Below are positions 38,701-50,700 of a DNA stretch of 64,000 nt, one piece after another; position 1 is the first letter of the stretch; each line of letters opens with the position of its first letter. A model generated the notes under the pieces. The model searched no databases and had not been told where the DNA came from. It was given only the letters and a program-made list of their open reading frames with translations. The position numbers were made by a program, and so were the translations under genes. Source of the DNA: Brasenia schreberi. Lineage: Eukaryota; Streptophyta; Magnoliopsida; Nymphaeales; Cabombaceae. Location of the stretch: the NCBI GenBank assembly GCA_036023115.1, contig JAYKKT010000079.1, forward strand, positions 12,019,501 to 12,083,500, in the 5' to 3' direction.

Positions 38701-41700
38701 ACCACTGTCCTTGCCTCGAGAGTTGTGCCGTGCTTCACCCTTGCAGAGGAGGCTGGTAGTTTTGTTAGTCCTATCCGAAGTATTGACTTTTAGAGGATTT
38801 TCTCACCTTTTTTATCGGTTAGGATTTATACCGAAACCCTAAACACACGATATATATATATATTGACTCGTGAACTTCCAACAGCCTAAAAATCGATGCA
38901 ATGCTCTTATACTATATTAAATATTCAATAAAGTATAAAGATTTGAAGCAACAACTATAGAAATATAAGATCTAGGTGCAGTCTGCTACCTTCTTGGTTT
39001 GCCGCTGCTCTCCGTCTCTCTTGTTTTTATTTCACGATACCTAATGGATGGCTGTCCGTTAGGTTATATATAGGAACTAACTTGAATGACCATTATGCCC
39101 CTACTAAGTAACTCTAATACAAAGGACCATTAAAAGCAGAAAAATGCAGCAAACTTCAATTACAATTAATCTAGATCATAATTCAACACCCTGCTCCCTT
39201 GAAGACAAAATCAGTGAACCACTATCCAGTATTCTCTATTTTAGGGTACAGTTATTATGACTTAATTTGTAACATTCAATATCAGATATACTTCGTCCAA
39301 CTTATTGGATATTATTGATAAGTGTGCCCTCTTAATATTAATCATTCGTGAGGAATTTTTCCAAGTTACCAGCATCAACTGTTGAGGCTCTACCAATGTT
39401 CTTGACTTCGTAGGCTAGTACCCTCTTGTTGACTTCGTAGGCTTTACTATGTTCACTGTTGGTGCCATTTTATGGAATTGCTCTGTGTGTGCGTGTGCGT
39501 GTGTGTCTTTGCCTGTCTGCCTGTCTCTCCCTTTGGGTTCACATGTACAGATATATGGTTTATGTACTGTACACTCTTAATATTTTGTAGGTCGTATGAT
39601 ATGTCAAGATATATGGTTTATGTACTGTACCTAAATCAGGGAAACAGGTTTGATGGTCTAAAGCTGTTTTCCTAATATGTATAATAATGTAAATGCAACG
39701 CTCTACATGCTTCCTTCCCAATCCTAACTGTATTCTGTTATTAAGCTTTACTGTTAATTGTGAGTTACTTTCATGCATTCTATTTTTGTTTTTGGTCCGA
39801 TCTAGGGCCAAGTACTTGCTATTAGAGCTCAGCGGTCCTTTTACTAGCTTCTACCTAGGTGCACACTAGCAACTTTTTTTGACTACATAGTCACCTAGAT
39901 TCTTTTCTTCCTCTTATTGCATTTGTGTGACTTTTTCATCATCATTCTTTTTATGCCTATGCCAGAAATGCTTTTAGACAAGAGTTGATGTTGCTTGAAA
40001 AGGTTCGCCATCCTAATGTTGTTCAGTTTGTTGGAGCTGTGACTCAGAATATACCGATGATGATTGTTTCAGAATATCATCCAAGAGTAAGTTTTGGATC
40101 CATGATCAATTAGATTTTTGCTCCGACTTTAGTTATATGAAATCCATAGCTTGTTATTGCTCAAATTTTAGTTACTATTCTCATGTCAAAGTTGTATATA
40201 CATTTACTGGAGGTCATAAAGAGAAATAGTAATGGACCTTTCAAATGTGAGTAGTTAGGACAGTTTTTGGATGATTAGTTGCTCAAAAAATTGATTATGA
40301 AGATATATTAAATTTATTGTGTATCTGTGTCCAAACGAATGTTTGTGTAAAACATGTTCTTTTTGCTTGTATATGACTGTAAATTTTTGTTAGGATTATT
40401 TGTGATGCTTATGGAGGCAAATATTTTATTTCATTGACTGGATTTTCATCATATTTGATAAACTTCAGAGGTAGCAGATGTCTCTTCTCATCAGGTGTTG
40501 CCCTTGTGAATGTCAGTAAGTTGATGGGGCATCATGGATTCAAGTTTGATATATATGCATCTCTGCTGCAGTCCTGAAGCTATCCATTGCTGGTTAAAGA
40601 TAGGGGTGTACAACCAGCTGGAAAACCCGAATTGCTTTATTATTTTATTTCAATTACTGGATTTTCAGCATATTTAATAAACTCCGAGGTAGCACATGGC
40701 TCTTCTCATCAGGCGTTCCCCTTGTGGAGGTCAGTCGATGGGGCATCATGGATTCAGGTTCTGTATATATGCATCCCTGCTGCAATCCTGAAGCTACTCA
40801 TTGCTGGCAGAGGATAGGGATGTACAACCAGTTGGACAACCCTGGTTGCTTTTTTATTTTATTTCGTTGACTGGATCTTCATCATATTTAATAAACTACG
40901 GGTAGCACATGGCTCTTCTCACCAGGTGTTCCCCCTGTGTGGGATGTCACTAAGTTGATGGGGCATCATGGATTCAGGTTCGAGATATCTGCATTCCTGC
41001 TGCAATCCTGAAGCTACCCAACACTGGCCAAAGATAGGAATGTACAACTAGTTGAATGGCCCCAGTTGCTTTCGAGCTTAACTTGTTTAAGCCTGGTCAT
41101 GGCTGCTGAGAATTGTGCAGAAATACGTAACATATGATCATACATGGAAAACCAAAAAATAATGAAGAAATGTGTTGTTTAAGCCTGGTCATGGCTGCTG
41201 AGAATCGCATAGAAATACGTAACATATGATCATACATGGAAAACCAAAAAATAATGAAGAAATGTGAAGGGAAAATGATGGAAATCGGTAAAGCCCCCCC
41301 CTTCTTTCTCTCTCTATCTGTCCTTATATAGTGGATTGGTCAGTATAAAAAAGACCAAAATGTCCTTAGTAATAAAAGACAATTACAATAATACCAAATA
41401 TATCAAAATTACTAAAATAGCACTAAATAAGCATATTCTTCAACACTCCCCTCAAGTTGGGAGTGAGATACTTCAAACTCCAAACTTGCAAAACCAACTA
41501 GGTAAAAGCAAGAACACATAGCCTGCTTAATCATCTCATGAGTATACTCCAACTCTCACTATGAATAAAAATGAATTACTTCTAGCAAGCGGTCGTGCTC
41601 TATCACATGTGGCTATAGACTTTGTACCACCCCTTGTATCTATATGTCCAAACCATCTTAAACGATATTCTCTCATTTTATCCTCTATTGGTGTCACTAA

Positions 41701-44700
41701 AATAACATTAAATAAGCATATTCTTCAACACTCCCCTCAGTTGGGAGTGAGATACTTCAAACTCCAAACTTGCAAAACCAACTAGGTAAAAGCAAGAACA
41801 CATATCCTGCTTAATCATCTCATGGGTATACTCCAACTCTCACTATGAACAAAAACGAATTACTTCTAGCAAGCGGTCCTGCTCTACCACACATGTGGGT
41901 ACAGATTCTCTACGACTCCTTGTATTTATAAGTCCAAACCATCTTAAACGATATTCTCTCATTTTATCCTCTATTGGTGCCATTACTAATTTGTTTATAA
42001 TAACCTCATTATGTATACAGTCTTTTCTTGTATAACCACTCATCCATCTCAATATCTTCATTTCTATTACAAACATCTTTTGTACATATTGACGATTAAC
42101 TGTCCAACACTCGTAACCATAAAACATAGTAGGTCTAATTGCTGCTCTATAATATTTATCTTTTAACTTTAATGGTATCTTCTTATCACAAAGAATACTT
42201 AATGCTCTTCTCCATTTTAACCAACCAGCATTAATTCTATGCATAACATCTCCACCAATTCTTCCATCACTCTAAAAAATTGACCCTATGTATTTAAAAC
42301 TTTCCTTTTGGGGGATACAGTGTATGCTAATTTTAATTTCTATGTCCTCTGAAGTAACCAAATGATCAAACTTACATTCCATATATTCTGTCTTTGTTCT
42401 ACTAAGTCAGGAGCCTTTACTTTCTAATGTTTCTCTCCATAATTCCAATTTTCTATTAACTTTTTCCTTAGACTCCTCCACTAACACAATATCATTTGTA
42501 AATGACATACACCAAGGTACTTCATCTTGAATATGTTTTGTTAACTCATTAATCACCATTATAAACAAGTATGGACTTAAAGTTGATCCTTGATGTAACT
42601 CAATATTAACTTCAAAGAAGTCTGTTATTCCTTCATGAGTTCTCACACATGTTTTTGCCCCATCTTACATGTCTCTTATAAGGTTTATGTGTATGTCAAT
42701 GGGATACCTCATTTTTCCAAGGTTCTCGAAAGAACCTCCCTCGGTACCCTATCGTAAGCTTTTTCTATATTCATTGTGAAGGTCTTTCTTTTTTACTCTA
42801 AATTGTTCCATAAGACATCTCAAAAGGTGGATCGCTTCAAAAGTAGATCTGCCTGGTATGAATCCAAATTGGTTCTCTGTTGTACTCGATACTTGTCTTA
42901 ACCTACGTTCGATAATTCTTTCCCATAATTTCATAGTATGACTCATTAACTTGATATCTCGATAATTCGCACAATTTTGAATGTCTCCCTTGTTCTTATA
43001 TATGGATATAAGTGTACTTGCTCTCCATTCCTCGGGCATCTTTTGGTTTTTCCATATTTCATTAAATAGTCTTGTGAGCCAAGTGATTTCTATTTCTCCT
43101 AGTATTTTCCAAACTTCTATAAGAATATTATCTAGTCCTACCGATTTACCACCCTTCATATGTTTAAGAGCCTCTTTGACTTCATTCTTTTGAATACGTC
43201 GGTAGAAATTGTGGTTTATATACTTTTCTAATTTGGCTAACTCTTCTAAGCTAATACTAACATCTTTATTTTCATTAAAAAGTTTATAAAAATAGTTTTT
43301 TCATCTATTTCTTATATCATCATTTGCCACTAGAATTTTTTCATCATCATTTTTTATGCATCTAACAGAATTAAGATCCTTAGTTTTCTTATTTCTAGCC
43401 CTAGCTATCCTAAAAATATCTCTTTCACGTTTCACCCTCTTTTGGGTTGAGTTTTTTATATAAATCTTCTCAAATTTTAGCTTTTACTTCATTGACGGCC
43501 TTTTCCGCTTCCTTCTTTGCTTTCTTATAAGCCTCTAAGGCTTCACTAGTTTTCTTAGCATAATGTAATTTGTAACATTCCCTCGTTGCCTTGATTTTAT
43601 TTTGCACTACTTCGCTCCACCACCAAACTTCTTTTTGTGCCGGTACACCTCCCTTAGATTCACTTAACACATATTTCATCACTTTCCTAATATGTATAGC
43701 CATATTGTTCCACATATCACAAGGTGTACCAACATAATTTCAAGCATCTCCTTGAAGGACTTTCTATTTAAATATATCTTCTTTCTAGCTTTTGAGGTTC
43801 CACTATTTAGTCTGAATAGTTCGATACTCTTTTCTTCTTTGTCCATTTTTTATTTGTAAATTCATAACTAAAAGTCGATGTTAGGTGGTTAAGCTTTCTC
43901 CTGGAATTACCTTACAATCTTTACAACACGCTTTATCTTTTTTCTACAAATAAAATAATCAATTTGTGTTTGCGATAAGCCACTCTTATAAGTAATTAAA
44001 TGTTCATCTCATTTTTTGAAGATTGTATTGACTATAAAGAGATCAAATGCCATTGCAAAATTTAAAATCTCCCTACCTTCCTCATTCCCCAAACCAAAGT
44101 TTCCATGAATACCTTGATATCCTAATGCCTCTTTACCAACATGTTCATTTAAGTCTCCTCCTAAACAAATCATCTCCCTTTGTGGGATTCTTTGAATCAC
44201 CTTATCTAACTCTTCCCCCAAAGCCGTCTTTATACTATGTTCTAGTCCTACTTAAGGTACATAAGCATAAATTATATTCAAAACCTCTGCTCCTAATACT
44301 AATTTCAATGTTATGATTTGGTCATGATATCGTTATGTGTCTACTATACTATCCTTTAAATCTTTATTTATGATAATACCAACTCCGTTTCGGGCCTTTT
44401 CCTTACCTGAGTACCATAATTTAAAACCTGTATCCTCAATCTTTTTGCTTTTCTCCAACCTACTTTGTCTCTTGTAAATATAGACTATGAATCTTTCTTC
44501 GAATCATAATATCTACCACCTCCATTAGCCTACAGGACAATGTTCCGATATTCCAAGAACCAATACGAATTTTATTTTCTAGGACTAGTTTCCTTAACCC
44601 CCTCATCCATCCATATTGAAAATGCGGAGACCCTCTATGTAATTTGTTCACTACATTCAAGCAATAATGTAGGGGGACTAATTTCTTTACCCACACCCAT

Positions 44701-47700
44701 CCATGATAATGTATGCTATGTTGTGTACAAGGCCTGATATCAGCTTTACTGTTGGTCTTGTCAGTAGATATCAAAGTAATCCTGGTTGGCAGCATTGGAT
44801 AGGTGTAAAAAGAATTCTAAGATATCTGAAAGGAACAAAGGACTTGAAACTATGTTTTCAAGCAAATGAACTGGAAGTGGTAGGATACTCAGATGCTGAC
44901 TTTGCTGAGAGCAAAGATGACAGCAAATCAACCTCAGGACAAATATTCTTATTTGGAGGTGGTGCTATTTCTTGGGCATGTAAGAAACAGGGCTGTGTAG
45001 CATTGCATACATAGGAAGCTGAGTATATTGCTTGCTGTATGGCTGCAACAAGTGTTGTCTGGTTAAGCCGCTTCATACGTGACTTGAAGCTGGAAATAAC
45101 AGATGAGCCGGTGATTATCTATTGCGATAACAATGCAGCAATTACTCTTATTAAAAGTGGAGCGGATTGCTCAAAAAGCAAGCATATAATGGTAAAATAC
45201 CACTATGTTTATGATATGGTTATGAGAAAGGAAATATCCATCTCATACATGCCAACGGAAGACATGTTGGCAGACCCCTTAACCAAAGGCATAACGGAAG
45301 AACTCTTCTCAAAACATGTTAGAAACATGGGTTTGAGATATGTTTGAGTTGTTGTATAGTTAAATAACCATATAATGGATGACTTGTTGTGTAGGAAAAT
45401 AACCACACAACAGGTTCTGATTACAATAGTAATCAGGAATCGACATAACTAGAAAAAACTCCTGAAAAGTGGGAGGAAAACCAATATGTCGATACACTTG
45501 GCTCGAATGGCCAAGTGGAAGATGTTACAATGAATATGGTCATTCTCGGCTCAGGTAACGGCTGGATTGGCCATCCAGCCGTTACCTTAGGAAAGGCTAC
45601 ATAGAGTAACGGACAGCTGTTACCGGAAAATCCGGTAATGGTCATCCGTTACAGCTCCCAAACGAGAGAAGCCATAGGTGGATTAAGCCAGACGATTGGG
45701 GGAGCGACTGCCTATAAAAAGGTAGCCATATACAGATTTCAGAAGTGGAAAAATACCAGAATACATACAATCGTCTGAGCAAGCCCTTGTGAGAAAACCT
45801 CGAGTCATCACCATCATCGCTGCGCTCACGCAGAGCACCTAAAACCTCCAGCAACCTTCACAAGAAAGGTGAGCACTGTCCCTCACATGGTTCATTCATT
45901 CCGTCGAACACTTGGCGTGCATCATGTTAGATACGATACTTCACATCAGATTTGGCCAACCGATCCATGGCAATATTAACATCATCCATCTTCATGACCT
46001 CCAAGACCCTTAACAAAGGAAGAGTTGGGAAGGTGTACCTGGACTCTTCTTCATGCAATTGGAGTGCAGTATGCTGAGCACCCAACAAAGCAACAGAGAC
46101 GAGATGTGAAAGAACTGATGGTCATATAATCTCGATTTCACCCATGCAAGGATTATGCAGATCACTTCAAAGAAGTTCTTAAGTCGAATCTTGTTTTTCC
46201 ATGCAAAACACTTAATACAGAAATGAGTGGAAGCATTGTAATTGAACTGTAAAAGTATCTTTGATGGTACATCGATCCCTTCATTGCCACATGCCGCAAT
46301 CTTCTATGCACTAGATGTGGATTTAGGCTTATCGTGAAAGTGACCTCATAAGATCCTTAGATAGCGATTTAAGAAATAACTCTAAGGGTTGAACGCGTTG
46401 TAATAGTTTCTAACCATATCTTATGTTTGGTGCTTCCAGCAGGAGCTTTTCCTAGAGGAGACCATGCTCGATTCATCTTGTTGGCAATGAAATCAGCGAC
46501 AAGTTCAGTGGCACGGGCGACGTCGCCTGTGCAGGGGGAGACTCTCTTCAAGAGGTCTCTCATCGTGAGCGGTTCGCCAGGGAATCATGAATATCCGGGT
46601 GTCGGGTGTTGTTGTGGTGGACTATACTAAAGCTTTTGTCGTCATCGAAAATGCTGAACTGCTCGCTGCTCCCATTGATCGAACGACTCTGATACCATGT
46701 TGGAAACGTGTTTGCGCATCGAAAAAATACAAAATATTAACACGATAAAGAGAAAAAATGAAGATCGAAGGAGGAGGCGGCCCTCTAATGGAGGCTGCCC
46801 CCCTCTTTCTCTCTCTTTCTTAATCCCAGCAAGTTCAGTCCTTATATAAGGTGCTGTAAAACGTAAAATGACCAAAATACCCCTAGTATAGAAAATTACC
46901 AAAATACCTTTATGACTTCGGACAATTACAATAATACTCTAAACATCAAATTTACTGTTCTAAGACATTAAATGTACTAAAACTGACTCTAAACTCATTC
47001 TTTAACAAAAGCAACCACATATGATCACAGTGTTTAAAATACTTAGAAATCTCAAGAATACCCCTGGAATGAAATTATATATTCTAAAGATGGACACATC
47101 AATCTAGAGGTGTATAGAGATGTAGATTGGGTAGGATACATAGATGATAGAAAGTCCACTACAAGCTATGTTGCATTACTTGGGGGGAATTTGGTCTCTT
47201 AGAAAAGCAAGACATAATCTGTGCTAGCACGGCCAAGTGCAGAGGCACAATATCGAGCATCAACACATGGAACCAGTGAAGGATTATGGTTGATCTCCCT
47301 AGTAACTAAACTTCATGAAAAAATATAGTTCCCAATTATACTACATACAAATAATAAAGCTGTAATTAAGGTTATCACTAATCCAATGCAACATGGAAGG
47401 ACAAAGCATATAGAAGTGGATTGCCACTTTATACGAGAAAAGATTGAGAATCAAATGATACAGATAAAGTATGTGAAGTCTGAAGACCAGATTGCAAACA
47501 TTCTCACCAAGGCAGTACCAAAACCCATATTGAACAAGTTATACAGCAAGTTGGGAGTTATGAATATTTTTCTCCCAACTTGAGGGGGAGTATTAAAGAA
47601 ATAAGGACCCATTGGTAGATCCAATATCCACATAATTATGACCAGAATAGCCCTACTTAAGTTGTAATTATATATTACTAAGTAAGGGTAGACTAGAGAA

Positions 47701-50700
47701 AATAAGAGAGAAAATAAGAAGCAACTGTCACCTCCATTGAAAGAGAGTGTGTAGCCGTTCGATCTCTAAATGTTTCTACTTTTTTCCTTAATGTTTTGAC
47801 ACTCTAATTCAACCAATAGTTTCTTCTCTTCATATTGTGATTGGGCAACAACACTACTACCCTCTTCTGACAACACTGTCATAGTAAACTTGATAGAAGA
47901 TGAACTTGGGTAAGCTGACTATTCTTGATGCAACCACCCCTCTCTCATTTTCTTTTTTTAATTGTTAGAAGATGGAATTTAACCACCTCCCTCACTTTTT
48001 CTTTTCAATCACTAGAAGATGGAATTGGATGACATCTCTCACTTTCTTCCTCAACCTTTCTCGCTTCACACCACCTTTTTTTCAGCTTTCTTGACTGTCC
48101 ACTTTTCAGTAACCTTCTTAGCTGCAACACTTTTCAGCAACCTTTTTGGCTGCAACATTCTTCACCAAACTTCATGGATATAATCTTCACCATCTTTCAT
48201 GGCTACAATAAACTTTCACAAGCCTACATGGCTGTTCATCTTACAACAACCCTCTTGGCTGCAACCTTCCATCAACTCAATCCACAAAGAGTAAATCATC
48301 TTTTTACAGGGTTGGCATCAATATCATGCTTCTGAAATTTCAGGTTGACCTTGTTAAGGAATGTCAAATTGTGTCATGTAATAAGTCAAGTCGTGTAAAA
48401 GAGTCCTGTGTAATGTCAGTTAGTCTTTTTGAGTCTTATGTCATCTTAAAAATAGTTAATTCTTAGTAGGGGTAAATTAGGAAATTAAGTTAGATAGGAT
48501 ATTAATAGGTGATTAGGGTTAGGTAGAATAAAGAAGAAAAGAGGGTGAGACGGTTGCAGTAGGGATGACGATTTTGTTCATGATGCAGATTGGAGGAATG
48601 CCTCCAATCTGTGCCTCCAATCTGTAATATAATGTAAGTTTCTCTCATTTTGAATAAGAAGAAGTTTATTCCAAGATGGTATCAGATGTCAGACGTTTTA
48701 TCTGGGATTTCTACGCACGTGCACCCTAGCACTCAGCTATTGTCGCCGCCATCGCATTCTGCCCCATCGTGGACTGTCTCCAGGCGAATTTTTTCTTTAG
48801 TCAGCACCATCCTACATCATGTCTCTTGTTGTTAGTGTGTTTTCTGCACGTCGTCAGCCACTGTTCAACAGATTACTAATTTTTTTTCGTCAGGCGCCAT
48901 CCAGTCGTTTGTTTTATCTTGGTCTTGATTCTTATTCAGATCAAACTCTGAATATCGTGCGGTTTCTTTCTGCACCTGATTCCAACCGTTTGTTTTTCTC
49001 TTGATCTTGATTCCCATTCAGATCACAATCTGAATATCGTGCATTTCCTTTCTGCACCCTGATTTATTTGCTATTCTAACGTCCAGCATTGGCCCCTTCA
49101 AACTTGCTATTTTATAATTCTCATTTCGTACTCCATGGCTGCCAAGGGTAAAGGCCTTGACCTTTCCTCTCCTTCGAGTGAACCCTCTGGTTACTTTGAC
49201 AAAACCAATCAGCTTCAAATTACCACCACTAAACTGGATGGACGTAATTACATGGAATGGGCACGCTCTGTGGAACTTGCCATTGTAGCAAGGGGGAGAT
49301 GGGAACATTTGATGGGGCACTCTTCAATTCCAGCTCCCCATGACAGCCTGTATTCCATCTGGAAAAGAGAAGATGCCTTAATCTCATCGTGGTTGCTACA
49401 GTCCATGATTCCCTCCATTGCTAAAACTTTTATGTTTTTAGAATCTACCCATGCCATTTGGTGTGTTGTCGCCGAGGCTTATTCCCGGAAAAGAATGTTG
49501 CCAAAGAATATGAGATTCTGGAGCGCATCAGAAAGTGCAAACAAGCCAATCGCTTTATCAGCACATATTATGCAGATCTACGCGGTCTTTGGGATAAACT
49601 CTTTTACTATATGAACATCCAGTGTTTCAGTTGTTATACTGAACAACAGGCTGCGCTTGAAAAGAAGAAAGTCTTTGATTTATTATGGGGTGTGAATCCA
49701 TAATTTGAATCCGTCAAACTGAATATCTTGGGCAGAGACGAACTTCCGTCTTTGGGGACAGTTTACTCATTATTGATAAGAGAAGAAGATCGTCGGAATC
49801 TTGAGAAGGATCAGCTTGTTACTCCAAATCAGCATACACTTCAAGTTAGAGACGACAATTCATCTTTTCATGGCAGAGGGGGACTCTAGAGTCATGGCCA
49901 TGGCCGTGGTAGATTTAATTCTGAAGACAGAAATAAACTTGTCTGCTCCCATTGTGGCAAATCACTACATACCAGAGATCATTATTGGGAATTACATGGT
50001 AAACCAGATTCCTATAGACAACGCAATCCATCAGTCCACTCTGCAGAAAGTTCCACTCCCACCACTGATGGCATTCAAGAGATTCTCAAACGAATAGAAG
50101 GTCTTGAACAGAGATTCACTGAAAAATCCTCTCCTTCTCTAACCCACGCTACCATAGCTCAAGCTATACACTGTAACGGGTACTCACTTCTCTCCTTCAG
50201 GGGCTACGGATCATATGGTTGGAGACTCCTCATCATTTGCAACTTACAAGACTCTTACAGATAAGGCACTCATTAAATTGGCAGATGGTTCCTTCACTTA
50301 TATGATTGGACAGGGCACTGTATCTATATATCTTTCAGATTTATCCTCCGTCTATCATGTTCCCAGTTTTCCACTTAATCTTCTTTTTGTCAGCTCTTTA
50401 ACTCGTACATTGAATTGTTGTATGACTTTTCATCCTACTGGTTGTGTATTTCAGGATCTGAAGACGGGAAAAATTTTTGGACATGGTAAATTCCAGAAAG
50501 GATTATACATTCTTGAAGACTCATCTCAGCCTTCCACTTCCTACAGTGTTTCTGCCCCACCTTCTCCGGATGCAGCTCAACGTCTTTGGCATTATCGTCT
50601 AGGTCATCTTTCAGTGTCCAAAATTCCCTATGTTGTTCCTCGTTTTTGAGTCCAGTCCAATAAATTTTCATTTGAATGTGAAGTCTGTCAACTTGAGAAA

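Larger units (their letters stand above)
16497..39188 (-). mobile_element. Outer copia element A with nested insertions
   Basis: Two direct LTRs (16497-16766 and 38915-39188) bound a 22.7-kb composite in intron 4. Orientation is minus: the polypurine tract (complement of CTCCCCTCAAGTTGGG) adjoins the left LTR, and a decayed tRNA-Met primer-binding site (complement of CTCTTATACTA) adjoins the right LTR. Surviving A parts are RNase H and the end of RT (16782-17661), the start of RT (37280-37600) and gag (38200-38690). Between them lie copia B, copia C, element D, a DNA transposon and LINEs. By eye the LTRs differ at roughly 28 of about 265 aligned positions plus three small indels, so this is the oldest layer. 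No clean target duplication was found. Confidence 0.85.

Noticed and set aside
44707..47585. Copia RNase H fragments I and H as parts of one element
   Set aside because: They duplicate the same domain with different sequences and different LTRs, so they are separate elements.
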